A DNA stretch of 64,000 bases, taken from positions 186,001 through 250,000 of the forward strand of contig CAJTLF010000001.1 of NCBI GenBank assembly GCA_910577555.1. Reading direction: 5' to 3'. Shown piece by piece: positions 8,526 through 16,228 of the stretch. Numbering within the stretch: the stretch's first letter is position 1; every line of letters starts with the position of its first letter. Origin of the DNA: an uncultured Christensenella sp. (GTDB lineage: Bacteria > Bacillota > Clostridia > Christensenellales > Borkfalkiaceae). Made by a program: the position numbers and the translations under genes. Below the pieces are notes generated by a model. That model was not told the DNA's origin, did no database searches, and saw only the letters and a list, made by a program, of their open reading frames with translations.

Positions 8526-8935
8526 TTACTCACCACCGTTTTTATTTTTTATCTTACCCCCTGAAAGCTCGGCGGGAACTGTCCCGAACCCGCCGAACCC
8601 AAAAGGGGTGAGTTCGCCGCCTTGCGGATTTCCCCGCTCAGCAACATGTCATAAAAAAATCCTATTAAATCTTTAACTCCTTCTATTTCTCCAGAAATTC
8701 TTTGATTAGATACTCCTGTACTTCTATACTCGTTCTTAATTTTTCCATAATTTACACTCCATTTTCCTTACTCCCGACGAGTTCCTACTCGGCGGGTTTT
8801 TAATAATTCAAATTTTATGAGTACATATTATCATAATAATTGAGTATTTGCAATACTTTACTCACATTTTTTTAGAAATATAACGAAAAAAATTTTTTAT
8901 TCAAATTTTATGATAATATGAAGCTGGAGGCTATT
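8526..8935. promoter_or_regulatory. Prophage lysogeny-switch region
   Basis: 410 bp between divergent phage modules. It contains the second copy of the 14-nt motif (8554-8567), a possible 21-codon minus-strand frame (about 8745 to 8680) with GGAG upstream, and an AT-rich control segment at 8800-8935. There a 15-nt sequence ATTCAAATTTTATGA occurs twice (8806-8820 and 8899-8913), ATATTATCATAA at 8826-8837 is the inverse of 8908-8919, and AGTATT-TGC-AATACT is a perfect palindrome (8843-8857). These are likely operators of the adjacent XRE repressor. Confidence 0.6.
8773..8800 (+). terminator. Rho-independent terminator-like hairpin in phage switch
   Basis: A 10-bp stem with one mismatch (8773-8782 with 8787-8796) and a 4-nt loop is followed by TTTTT on the plus strand. 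It would stop rightward transcription before the repressor promoter. On the minus strand it would form a leader hairpin of the lytic operon. Confidence 0.5.
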
Positions 8936-9304
8936 ATGAATTTTAGCTTAAGACTTAAAGAACTTAGAGAGCAAAAAGGAAAATCTCAGGCACAATTAGC
9001 GAATGAAATAGGAGTATCATTAGGCTGTGTCGGAATGTGGGAAAGCACACAACAAGTACCGCCCGCAAAACGACTTTTACAACTTGCAGATTACTTCGGA
9101 GTTACCGTTGATTATCTTATCGGTCGCGAAGGATTTACAGTAAGAGAAATAGAACACGGCGTAGGTAATCACCCCACTTATCTTTCTACCGATGAATGGG
9201 AATGGTTAGAACTCCGCAGCGAAATTATAGAAAAATACGGTGAAAAATACTTACCTGCCTTATCCGCCTTAATTAAATCATTCACGGAAAATTTACCTAA
9301 ATAA
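8936..9304 (+). CDS. XRE-family phage repressor
   Basis: 122 aa. The N-terminal HTH (about residues 6-60) has the XRE pattern: KSQAQLANEIGVS, a recognition helix GCVGMWE and ADYFGVTVDYLIG. The C-terminal 55 residues are helical and probably serve in dimerisation. The start at 8936 is favoured over an upstream ATG at 8918 because CTGGAGG lies 5 nt before it. It is divergent from the leftward phage operon with operator-like repeats between them, as for a cI-type lysogeny repressor. Confidence 0.85.
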   Translation: MNFSLRLKELREQKGKSQAQLANEIGVSLGCVGMWESTQQVPPAKRLLQLADYFGVTVDYLIGREGFTVREIEHGVGNHPTYLSTDEWEWLELRSEIIEKYGEKYLPALSALIKSFTENLPK

Positions 9305-9397
9305 TAGAAAATTTTTTTAACCTGCCTATTCTGTCATATTTACCGTTTATATTTAAAGCAGAAATTACCAAACACTTGTTTTGTATAAAGGGGATTT

Positions 9398-10612
9398 ATG
9401 AAAGAAAATATTTCAAACGAACTCATCAATATTTCCACTATGCTTTTAACTGCTAACGCCCGCGGGGAAGTTATTAAGCTTGCAGGCGAACTCAACGCAG
9501 TTATTCAGAAAGCTATGGAACTGGAACAAACGGGATTTTCTTCTTCGGAAGATAAAAAAGCGTCATCGGCAACAATCAAATTCACTAAACAGGAGATTGA
9601 TATGATGTCAAAGACGTTTAAAAAAGAATTTATTGCAAACGGCTGCGTCGCGCGTATCATTAAACGCCCAAGCGGAAAAAAAGGCGTATGCTATGAAATC
9701 CGTTATCGCAGGAACGGATACAATATTTCAGTATCCAACAAAGATATTACCCAAGCAAAAAAAGCATTTATAGCTGCCACCAAAAACCTTGATTCTCCCG
9801 AAACGATAGCAAAAAACAAGCTGAAATTCGGTACTATTATCGACGAATGGCTGGAATATAAAAAAGGAAAAATTACTTTACGATATTGGAAAAATTTCCA
9901 AACCCATGCTAACCGTTACTTTACCGAAGAATGGCGGGAAAAACAGATAAAAGATATCCGAACTGTAGACCTTGACCGTTTTATGCGACAATTTAAACCG
10001 CATATGTACGAATCCGTAAGAACCTTAATCAATCAGATTTTCAAATATGCAAGAGCAAGCGGAATAATTACCCATAATCCTGTAGAACTCGTACCGTTTA
10101 TAAGAGCCGAAAGACAAACACGGAGAGCCTTAACCGAAGAAGAAGTACGGAATTATATAACTAACTTGCTTAAACCTGAATTTGAACTTATAAGACAAGT
10201 CGGATTTGTATTATACTTCTTTGGTTTAAGACCGTCGGAAATAGACACGGAAGCACGATTTGAAAACGGATTTTTAATTTGCCGCAACCGCAAAAGAAAA
10301 GGCGGAAAAATTGCGTATAAAAAAATCCCCATACCTAAACAGGCACAGGGATTAATTGATTTTGATAAGCCGATAACTTATCCGCTATCTTACGATGCAA
10401 CGTTAGAGAGATTAAAAAAGGCGTTGGGAAACGGTCTTACGCCTTATAATTTGCGTCACACGTTCGCGTCAAAATGTGCGGAAGAAGTAAAACCACAAAT
10501 ACTCGAAGTCTGGATGGGAGACAGTCCGGAACGGCTCGTCGGAAAAACTTACGTACATTTCAGCGACGAATTTATGAAAGCCCAAATGGACAAAGTAAAC
10601 TTCATCGTTTAA
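9398..10612 (+). CDS. int: Tyrosine recombinase (prophage integrase)
   Basis: 404 aa. An N-terminal arm-binding and SAM-like core-binding domain (about 80-225) precedes the catalytic domain (about 240-404). Conserved residues are Arg278 (GLRPSE), Arg353 in YNLRHTFAS and the nucleophile Tyr385 in KTYVHF. The usual His of the HxLRH box is Tyr350, and the later Gly-His is Gly-Asp (375-376); both substitutions occur in active relatives, so activity is likely. The gene ends 128 nt from the att site in tRNA-Cys. It mediates integration and excision of this element. Confidence 0.9.
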   Translation: MKENISNELINISTMLLTANARGEVIKLAGELNAVIQKAMELEQTGFSSSEDKKASSATIKFTKQEIDMMSKTFKKEFIANGCVARIIKRPSGKKGVCYEIRYRRNGYNISVSNKDITQAKKAFIAATKNLDSPETIAKNKLKFGTIIDEWLEYKKGKITLRYWKNFQTHANRYFTEEWREKQIKDIRTVDLDRFMRQFKPHMYESVRTLINQIFKYARASGIITHNPVELVPFIRAERQTRRALTEEEVRNYITNLLKPEFELIRQVGFVLYFFGLRPSEIDTEARFENGFLICRNRKRKGGKIAYKKIPIPKQAQGLIDFDKPITYPLSYDATLERLKKALGNGLTPYNLRHTFASKCAEEVKPQILEVWMGDSPERLVGKTYVHFSDEFMKAQMDKVNFIV

Positions 10613-10740
10613 AAAGCATTAACCCTATCGTATTATTCCCCAATTCATTCCCCAAACCTACTCAAAATCGTTGATTTTAAAAGAAAATTCCCCCGTATAA
10701 TGTGATTATCCACCAAAATAAACACAATATACAGGGGAAA

Positions 10741-10765
10741 TGGAGGCGCCACCCAGATTTGAACT
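10741..10765. repeat. Prophage att site, right copy
   Basis: Identical to 20-44. It is the 3' end of the intact tRNA-Cys, so insertion preserved the tRNA. Upstream, TTCCCC-type repeats at 10636-10653 resemble a motif at 147-163 near the left att and may be arm sites for the integrase. Confidence 0.9.
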
Positions 10766-10815
10766 GGGGAGTCAGGGTTTTGCAGACCCTTGCCTTACCA
10801 CTTGGCTATGACGCC
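10741..10815 (-). tRNA. tRNA-Cys (GCA)
   Basis: Cloverleaf on the minus strand: a 7-bp acceptor stem starting GGCGTCA, anticodon GCA, T-loop GTTCAAATC and an encoded CCA. It is the attachment site of the prophage. Confidence 0.95.
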
Positions 10816-10854
10816 TTATTCCGAAAGCCTATAAAAAAATAGTGCGGGCAATAA

Positions 10855-10929
10855 TGGAGCGGGAGACGAGATTCGAACCCGCGACATTCACCTTGGCAAG
10901 GTGACGCTCTACCACTGAGCCACTCCCGC
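10855..10929 (-). tRNA. tRNA-Gly (GCC)
   Basis: Minus-strand cloverleaf with acceptor GCGGGAG, anticodon loop CTTGCCAAG (GCC), T-loop GTTCGAATC and encoded CCA. Transcribed with tRNA-Val upstream and tRNA-Cys downstream. Confidence 0.95.
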
Positions 10930-10952
10930 ATATCTGCCGCACTATTTTCGTT

Positions 10953-11028
10953 TGGTGGGAGCTACAGGGCTCGAACCTGTGACCCACTGCTTGTAGGGCA
11001 GTTGCTCTCCCAACTGAGCTAAGCTCCC
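10953..11028 (-). tRNA. tRNA-Val (TAC)
   Basis: Minus-strand cloverleaf with acceptor GGGAGCT paired to AGCTCCC, anticodon TAC, T-loop GTTCGAGCC and encoded CCA. First gene of the three-tRNA array. Confidence 0.95.
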
Positions 11029-11332
11029 AAACGCTTAATTAATATAACAGATAAATGTCAAAAAATCAAGCGATTTTATGGAATTTTCCATAATTTTTTA
11101 AGAAAATTAACAAGTTAGTTTTCGCCCGTGCGGCAATACACAATATATTGTATGCAACTCGTCAAATATATTGTGTATATGCCGAAAAATTTTTTAATTA
11201 ACGCCGCCCGCGGCGGCTAAACCGCCCTGCCGCTAAAAAATTTCCGCATAAAAAATTTAAAAATGAGAGTATAAATTAAATAACCGCCGTCAATAAACTA
11301 CCCGTCAACCAAATTAACAAGGCGGTATAGAA
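11029..11332. other. Intergenic region with 54-nt inverted repeat
   Basis: About 300 bp between the tRNA array and spoIIR. A 14-bp perfect inverted repeat (11136-11149 with 11165-11178) extends to 19 bp with one bulge at 11131-11184 and has a 15-nt spacer. It is AT-rich and not followed by a T-run, so it is more likely an operator or a mobile-element remnant than a terminator. No gene is seen. Confidence 0.5.
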
Positions 11333-11863
11333 ATGAAAAAATTTTTAACGGCGGCATTCATCGTAGCTCTTCTCCTTGCGGCAATCGTGCTCGGAATGGG
11401 CGCACAGACCACGGCGCAGGCAAAAAACGACTACCTTCGCATTCACGTGCGAGCAAACTCCAACGAGCAAATCGACCAGTCCGTAAAATACAAGGTCAAG
11501 GACGAAATAGTAAAATACATAACCCCCCGCATAGGCGAATGCACGGACAAACCCGCCGCCATGCGCGTAATAAGCGGTATGCTCGAAGAACTCGAAGAAG
11601 TGGCGGATAACACCCTTTCGGCAAACGGTTTTAATTATAAGTCGCGCGCAAGCGTCCGCGCCGAAGAGTTCCCCACCCGCGTCTACGGCGATTTGACCTT
11701 GGACGAAGGCGTTTACGACGCACTCATAATAGAGCTCGGCTCAGGCACGGGCGACAACTGGTGGTGCGTAATATACCCGCCTCTCTGCTTCACCTCCGCC
11801 ACGACCGACGTCGAATACCGCTCTATAATCTACGATATCATAAATAAATTCAAAAACAGATAA
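11333..11863 (+). CDS. spoIIR: Stage II sporulation protein R
   Basis: 176 aa. A signal peptide/anchor at about 1-28 is followed by the SpoIIR domain: YLRIHVRANSNEQIDQ near 35-50 and the C-terminal WWCVIYPPLCF block near 141-151. In the family this protein is secreted from the forespore into the intermembrane space, where it triggers the SpoIIGA protease to activate pro-sigma-E in the mother cell. It stands alone here, between tRNAs and sleB. Length agrees with the clostridial family. Strong evidence for a sporulating lineage. Confidence 0.9.
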   Translation: MKKFLTAAFIVALLLAAIVLGMGAQTTAQAKNDYLRIHVRANSNEQIDQSVKYKVKDEIVKYITPRIGECTDKPAAMRVISGMLEELEEVADNTLSANGFNYKSRASVRAEEFPTRVYGDLTLDEGVYDALIIELGSGTGDNWWCVIYPPLCFTSATTDVEYRSIIYDIINKFKNR

Positions 11864-12139
11864 CCGTCGGCTCCATAACCCCGCCGCGCCCTTCTCTCAC
11901 CCGTCATTGCGCGCAAGCGCACAGCGCAATACCCTTCTCTCCCGTCATTGCGCGGAGCGGTAGCGACAAAGCAATCCAGAAGAACGCCCCCCCCCCTGTC
12001 ATTCTGAACGAAGTGAAGTATCCCATCGTCCAAACAGTCCACCCCGTCATTTCAAGTCCCATCGGAAAATCTCTTAAAAATTATAACGGTCCCGCAAACT
12101 ACGCGTTCTCCCGCGTAGTTATTTTTTCGTAAAACCCCC
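11864..12139. repeat. Interspersed repeat block downstream of spoIIR
   Basis: This gap holds two copies of the GTCATTGCG-type repeat (11902-11931 and 11943-11981), a run of ten C (11987-11996) and one GTCATTCTGAACGAAGTGAA-type repeat (11998-12025). The remainder up to the sleB promoter shows a weak hairpin around an ACTACGCG motif. No gene is present. Confidence 0.7.
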
Positions 12140-12168
12140 GCATAAAAATTTCAGCATTATTCATAATA
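12140..12168 (+). promoter_or_regulatory. Candidate sigma-G promoter of sleB-ypeB
   Basis: GCATA (12140-12144), a 17-bp spacer and CATAATA (12162-12168) match the sigma-G consensus as known from Bacillus (GHATR, CATNNTA). It lies 68 bp before the sleB start. sleB is forespore-expressed in Bacillus, so the match is biologically sensible. Confidence 0.6.
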
Positions 12169-12235
12169 TTTGCAAGAGCGGGAAACCGCATCAGGTATTT
12201 ATGACGCTCTCCGCACGGAGATGCAAGGAGGAACA

Positions 12236-12976
12236 ATGAAAAAAGCACTGAGAATAGGCGTAGCAACGATTGCACTTGCCGCCGTGTGTACGACGGGCGC
12301 ATTATTCGAAATGGGACAAACTTACGACGGCGACTTTGCCGCACCCACCGTTCAGACTGCAGTATTAAAGCAGGGCGCAACGGGCGGCGAAGTAAAAGAA
12401 TTACAGAGACGCCTCAAAGAATGGGGCTATTACAAGGGCTCGGTGGACGGAATTTACGGCAAACAGACGGTTGAAGCGGTAAAGTACTTCCAGCGCAAAA
12501 ACGGACTTAAAGTAGACGGCATCGCAGGCAGAGCAACCTACGTCGCGCTCGGCATGAACGACAGCGTAAAAGCTCTCGACAACGAGAAGAACGGCTCGCA
12601 AAGCAGCGGCAACTCCAACTACACCAGCTCGGATTTGTATCTGCTGGCTAAATGTATTTACGCGGAAGCCCGCGGCGAAAGCTACACCGGACAGGTTGCC
12701 GTGGGCGCGGTAATTTTAAACCGCGTCGCATCCAGCAAATTCCCCAACACCATTTCGGGCGTAATTTACCAGAAAGGCGCGTTCACCGCAGTATCGGACG
12801 GACAGATTAACCTTTCCCCCGACAAGACGGCAATGAACGCCGCGCAGGACGCAATGAACGGCTGGGACCCTTCCTACGGTTGCCTTTACTACTACAACCC
12901 CGCCGTCGCAACCAGCAGCTGGATATTCAGCCGCAAGACGGTAACCACTATCGGCAAACACGTATTTGCAATTTAA
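12236..12976 (+). CDS. sleB: Spore cortex-lytic enzyme SleB
   Basis: 246 aa. The start at 12236 has AAGGAGG 5 nt upstream; an upstream in-frame ATG at 12170 has none. A signal peptide lies at about 5-27, a PG_binding_1 domain at about 48-105 (VKELQRRLKEWGYY...FQRKNGLKVDGIAG) and a Hydrolase_2/SleB catalytic domain at about 133-246. The likely catalytic Glu144 sits in YAEARGE. The family is a lytic transglycosylase that degrades spore cortex peptidoglycan during germination. ypeB follows 10 nt downstream, the usual partner needed for SleB stability. Confidence 0.92.
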   Translation: MKKALRIGVATIALAAVCTTGALFEMGQTYDGDFAAPTVQTAVLKQGATGGEVKELQRRLKEWGYYKGSVDGIYGKQTVEAVKYFQRKNGLKVDGIAGRATYVALGMNDSVKALDNEKNGSQSSGNSNYTSSDLYLLAKCIYAEARGESYTGQVAVGAVILNRVASSKFPNTISGVIYQKGAFTAVSDGQINLSPDKTAMNAAQDAMNGWDPSYGCLYYYNPAVATSSWIFSRKTVTTIGKHVFAI

Positions 12977-12986
12977 GGAGATTAAG

Positions 12987-14906
12987 ATGAGTAAAAAAGA
13001 AATTTCAAGCGGAACGGAAAAAGCCGAAAAGCTCGCCCGCAAAACTCCCGCAAAAAAGAATACCACCCCCGCTAAAAAGGCAAGCGCAACGCCCGATAAG
13101 TCCGAAACCGTAAAAAATACCAAGGCAACGGCAGAAAAACAGCCCACGGCAAAGAAGAGCGAACGCGTTAAAAAGGTAAAGAAAGTAAAAAAGGCTAAGC
13201 CCGCAAAGCAAATAAGCGAAAAAAGACGGCAGAAAATGGAACGCCGCAAGGAAAGAAAGCTTGAACTTGCAAAAATCCGCGCCGAAAAGAAACAGAAGAG
13301 ACTTGAAAAGAAGCTCGAAGCGAAGCAAAAGCGTCTCGACAGAATAGCCGAGCTCAAAAAGGCGAGAGCGGAGCGCAGAGAAAAACGCCGCGAGCGCAGA
13401 GACGTATTGAAGCACGAAACCAAGGCGGAGCGCGCAAAGAGAATACGCGACGCCCGTCAGGCTAAAATCGACGCGAGAAACGCAAGACGCGAAGCCGAAA
13501 TGGCAGACAGACGCGCCAAGCGCGAACACCGCCTTAAAGTACGCGCGGAAAAGCGCGCGGCGGCAAACGAAAAGCGTCACGCGCCCGGCTTCGGCGGCTG
13601 GCTCGCTGCGGTAATCTCGTTGGGCGTAACCACCCTTGCTCTCGGCACCATGCTCACCTTCGGCTGGCTCAATATGAACGGCATGGAAGCGAATATGGCG
13701 GCGGTGCATACCGAAAGCCTTTACGAGCTCAACTCAATCGTGGACAATCTGGACACCAACCTTTCCAAAGCCCGCGTAGCCAACACCAAGAACGAACAGG
13801 TGCGCCTGCTCTCCGACATTGCAATCGAGAGCGAAATGGCTGAAGTCGTGCTTGAAAGATTGCCCGTAGACACCCAACTCACCCAGAATATGACTTCCTT
13901 CGTGAACAAAATGGGCGACAGCGCGCAGTCCATGCTCTACGCCGTAGCCAACGGTAAAAAGCTCACCGACAGCCAGATTGCCACCATCGAGCATATGTAT
14001 ACCGTGAATAAGGAAATGAAATCGGTAATCAACGAGCTTTGCGCCAACTGCACCGAAAAGGATATGCTCGCGGCAATGAACGGCAAGGCGGACGCGCTCG
14101 TTTACGGCTCGTTCGACACCATTCAGAACAACACGGTCGAAACTCCCAAGGAAATTCACGACGGTCCCTTCGCCGAAAATATCGACAAGGTAACGGCTAA
14201 AAATCTCGAAGGTCTCACCGAAATAACCCCTTCCCGCGCGGAAGAGCTTGCACAGAAATATTTCAAGGATTATAAGGTAAGCGAAACGAAATGCGTCGGC
14301 GAAACTGTTGCCGAACAGCTCACCGTTTACAACGTAAATCTCATCACTCCCGACGGCGAAATGAGCGCTCAGATATCCAAAAAGGGCGGCAAAGTCATCG
14401 AATTTAACAGCTATAAGGACTGCTCCGCGAAAAACTTCTCGGTAGAAAGATGTATAGACATAGCCGAAGATTTTCTCGACGAACTCGGCTACGACGATAT
14501 GAAAGCGGTATGGACCAGCGAAAACGGCTCTACCTGCAACCTTAACTTCGCGTATGAAGACGACGGCGTCATCTTCTACTCGGATATAATCAAGGTAAAG
14601 GTTTGCGAAGAGCGCGGCATCGTAACGGGTATGGAAGGCTTGAGCTACGTTTTAAATCACGTCAAGAGAGACGCCCCCGCCCCTTCCATTTCCAAAAAGG
14701 AAGCTAACGCACGGCTCAACGGCAACTTCGAAGTTGAAACTTCAAGACTTTGCGTAATTCCCGTAGACGGTGAAGAAGCTCTCTGCTACGAGTTCTTCGG
14801 CGCTTACGGCGACGATAACTATTATATTTACGTCGACGCAAAAACGGGCGAAGAACGCGAGGTGTTTACGGTAATCGGCACCGCTCAGGGCAAAGCGTTA
14901 CTTTAA
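12987..14906 (+). CDS. ypeB: Germination protein YpeB with long basic N-terminal extension
   Basis: 639 aa. The start at 12987 follows AAGGAG; an upstream ATG at 12966 lies inside sleB. Residues 1-200 are extremely rich in Lys, Arg, Ala and Glu and look like an alpha-helical coiled coil. A single membrane helix follows at 204-228, then the YpeB N-domain and PepSY-like C-domains to the end (GTAQGKALL). Bacillus YpeB is about 450 aa and lacks such an extension. With one helix and family topology, the basic part should face the forespore cytoplasm, where it could bind DNA or other polyanions; that is inference. It works with SleB in cortex hydrolysis. Confidence 0.88.
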   Translation: MSKKEISSGTEKAEKLARKTPAKKNTTPAKKASATPDKSETVKNTKATAEKQPTAKKSERVKKVKKVKKAKPAKQISEKRRQKMERRKERKLELAKIRAEKKQKRLEKKLEAKQKRLDRIAELKKARAERREKRRERRDVLKHETKAERAKRIRDARQAKIDARNARREAEMADRRAKREHRLKVRAEKRAAANEKRHAPGFGGWLAAVISLGVTTLALGTMLTFGWLNMNGMEANMAAVHTESLYELNSIVDNLDTNLSKARVANTKNEQVRLLSDIAIESEMAEVVLERLPVDTQLTQNMTSFVNKMGDSAQSMLYAVANGKKLTDSQIATIEHMYTVNKEMKSVINELCANCTEKDMLAAMNGKADALVYGSFDTIQNNTVETPKEIHDGPFAENIDKVTAKNLEGLTEITPSRAEELAQKYFKDYKVSETKCVGETVAEQLTVYNVNLITPDGEMSAQISKKGGKVIEFNSYKDCSAKNFSVERCIDIAEDFLDELGYDDMKAVWTSENGSTCNLNFAYEDDGVIFYSDIIKVKVCEERGIVTGMEGLSYVLNHVKRDAPAPSISKKEANARLNGNFEVETSRLCVIPVDGEEALCYEFFGAYGDDNYYIYVDAKTGEEREVFTVIGTAQGKALL

Positions 14907-14961
14907 TTAAATAACCCCAACCGCACCCGAAAATCGTTATTGTAATTAAATAACCATAACC

Positions 14962-14998
14962 GCGCCCGAGCCGTCCCAACGGCTCGGGCGCAATCTTA
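14962..14998 (+). terminator. Terminator-like hairpin after ypeB
   Basis: A perfect 13-bp GC-rich stem (14962-14974 with 14979-14991) with a CCCA loop ends 85 nt after ypeB. The T-run is weak. Confidence 0.55.
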
Positions 14999-15005
14999 TC
15001 CCCAC

Positions 15006-15183
15006 CCCGTCATTCCACTCTCTCCCCCGTCATTGCGAGGAGCGTAGCGACGAAGCAATCCAGCAGAACACTGCGCAATCTTATCCCCACCCCATCATTC
15101 CGCACTCTCTCCCCCGTCATTGCGACCCTTTCCCTTCCCGTCATTGCGAGGAGCGTAGCGACGAAGCAATCCAGCAGAACACA
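15006..15183. repeat. Interspersed repeat block between ypeB and parB
   Basis: Two nearly identical full copies of the family (15028-15070 and 15139-15182) plus degenerate CGTCATTCC fragments. Both are in the same orientation. No gene is present in 14907-15249. Confidence 0.75.
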
Positions 15184-15199
15184 ACACACACCCCAAAAA

Positions 15200-15232
15200 C
15201 AAAAACCCCGCCGCGGTACAGCCGCGGCGGGG
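15200..15232 (-). terminator. Rho-independent terminator of parAB
   Basis: An 11-bp GC stem (15206-15216 with 15222-15232) is followed on the minus strand by TTTTTGTTTTT. It lies 18 nt after the parB stop. Confidence 0.85.
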
Positions 15233-15249
15233 TCACTCTTTATCCAAAT

Positions 15250-16161
15250 TTATTGCTTATCAATAATATCCAGAATCTCCGCAATCCTGTCAAGGTCGTC
15301 GCGGGAATAATAATCGATATAAATGCGCCCCTTCTTATCGTTGCCGATAAGGCTTACCTTCGTGCGGAAAGTAAATCTCATTCTCTCAACCAGCTGTTTA
15401 AGCTCAACGGACGCAAGCGCACGCTTTTTCTTCTTGCGCTCTTCCAAAATTTCGGGCGGCACGTTATAGGCGCGCACCTTCTTCTCCAGCTCGCGCACAG
15501 AGTGCTGTCCCCTTATAGTGTCGTGCGCAAACGCCTGTTGCTCTTCCGCGGGCAGCGGCACCAGCGTCCTTGCATGCCCCGCCGAAAGCTTTCCTTCAGC
15601 AACCAGCCCTATAACTTCGGGACAGAGATTCAAAAGCCGCAGAGTATTCGCAACAGCGGGCCGCGACTTACCGATACGCTCCGCCAGCTCGTCCTGCGTC
15701 AGCTTGTAATCCACCATAAGCTGTTTCATCGCCGTCGCCGCTTCTATAGGGTTAAGGTCCTCTCTCTGCAAATTTTCGATAAGGGAAATTTCCTTTATCT
15801 CTCTCGCCGAGTAATTCCTTATAACCACGGGAATGGTAGCCAGCCCCGCCATCTTGCTCGCACGGTAACGCCGCTCGCCGGCAATTATCATGTAACTGCC
15901 GTCCTTGTTGTCGTTCACGACTATGGGCATAATCACGCCGTGCTTTTTAATGGAATCGGAAAGCTCCCTTAACGCCTGCTCGTCGAAATTCTTTCTCGGC
16001 TGGTTGGGGTTCGCCGAAATCTTATCCAAAGACATCTCTTCGGCGTTCTTTCTCTCTTCTTCGGTATAGTCGAACGCACTGCGGTGTTCGTAAAGCCGCT
16101 CGTAAGCCGCGTCGGTATCTTCAAACAGCGCGTCAAGCCCTTTGCCTAATCCTTTTGCCAT
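15250..16161 (-). CDS. parB: Chromosome partition protein ParB (Spo0J)
   Basis: 303 aa. It begins MAKGLGKGLDALF as usual for the family. The CTP-binding motif GERRYR lies at 95-100, a helix-turn-helix for parS binding at about 154-176, and the dimerisation domain occupies the last 60 residues. It binds parS, loads as a CTP-dependent clamp and works with ParA in origin segregation and, in spore formers, in control of sporulation onset. AAGGAG precedes the ATG. It lies downstream of parA and is followed by a strong terminator. Confidence 0.95.
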   Translation of the reverse strand: MAKGLGKGLDALFEDTDAAYERLYEHRSAFDYTEEERKNAEEMSLDKISANPNQPRKNFDEQALRELSDSIKKHGVIMPIVVNDNKDGSYMIIAGERRYRASKMAGLATIPVVIRNYSAREIKEISLIENLQREDLNPIEAATAMKQLMVDYKLTQDELAERIGKSRPAVANTLRLLNLCPEVIGLVAEGKLSAGHARTLVPLPAEEQQAFAHDTIRGQHSVRELEKKVRAYNVPPEILEERKKKKRALASVELKQLVERMRFTFRTKVSLIGNDKKGRIYIDYYSRDDLDRIAEILDIIDKQ

Positions 16162-16228
16162 AACCTTCTCCTTTTCATTAGTCGGGAACTCCGTTCCTTA
16201 ACTCTCTCTCGCCCCGTAACCGTCACGG

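Larger units (their letters stand above)
20..10765. mobile_element. Inovirus-like (filamentous phage) prophage in tRNA-Cys
   Basis: An integrated element of about 10.7 kb lies between two identical 25-bp copies of the tRNA-Cys 3' end. A leftward gene module (8525 to 546) carries, in order, small unknown genes, a 417-aa protein, an ssDNA-binding-like protein, a Rep_1-type HUH protein, two basic proteins, two membrane-anchored exported proteins and a Zot/pI-like ATPase. A rightward XRE repressor and tyrosine integrase sit at the right end. Rep + pI-like ATPase + membrane-anchored virion-like proteins is the filamentous-phage gene set; rolling-circle replication and extrusion follow from those families. 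No recognisable major coat gene was found. The size is at the upper end for inoviruses. An integrative plasmid with a borrowed Zot gene is the main alternative. Confidence 0.8.

Noticed and set aside
8646..8745. 21- and 32-codon frames in the phage switch region
   Set aside because: One has GGAG upstream, but both are too short and featureless to call a gene. They are mentioned only in the region entry.
11830..12042. Minus-strand frame reading CFVATAPRNDG-like peptides
   Set aside because: It is a translation of the dispersed intergenic repeat. The same peptide-like strings (HCEERSDEAI, LDCFVA) recur wherever the repeat occurs, without ribosome-binding sites.
12716..13709. Long minus-strand frames opposite sleB and ypeB
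   Set aside because: Shadows created by the Lys/Arg-rich codons of the ypeB extension.
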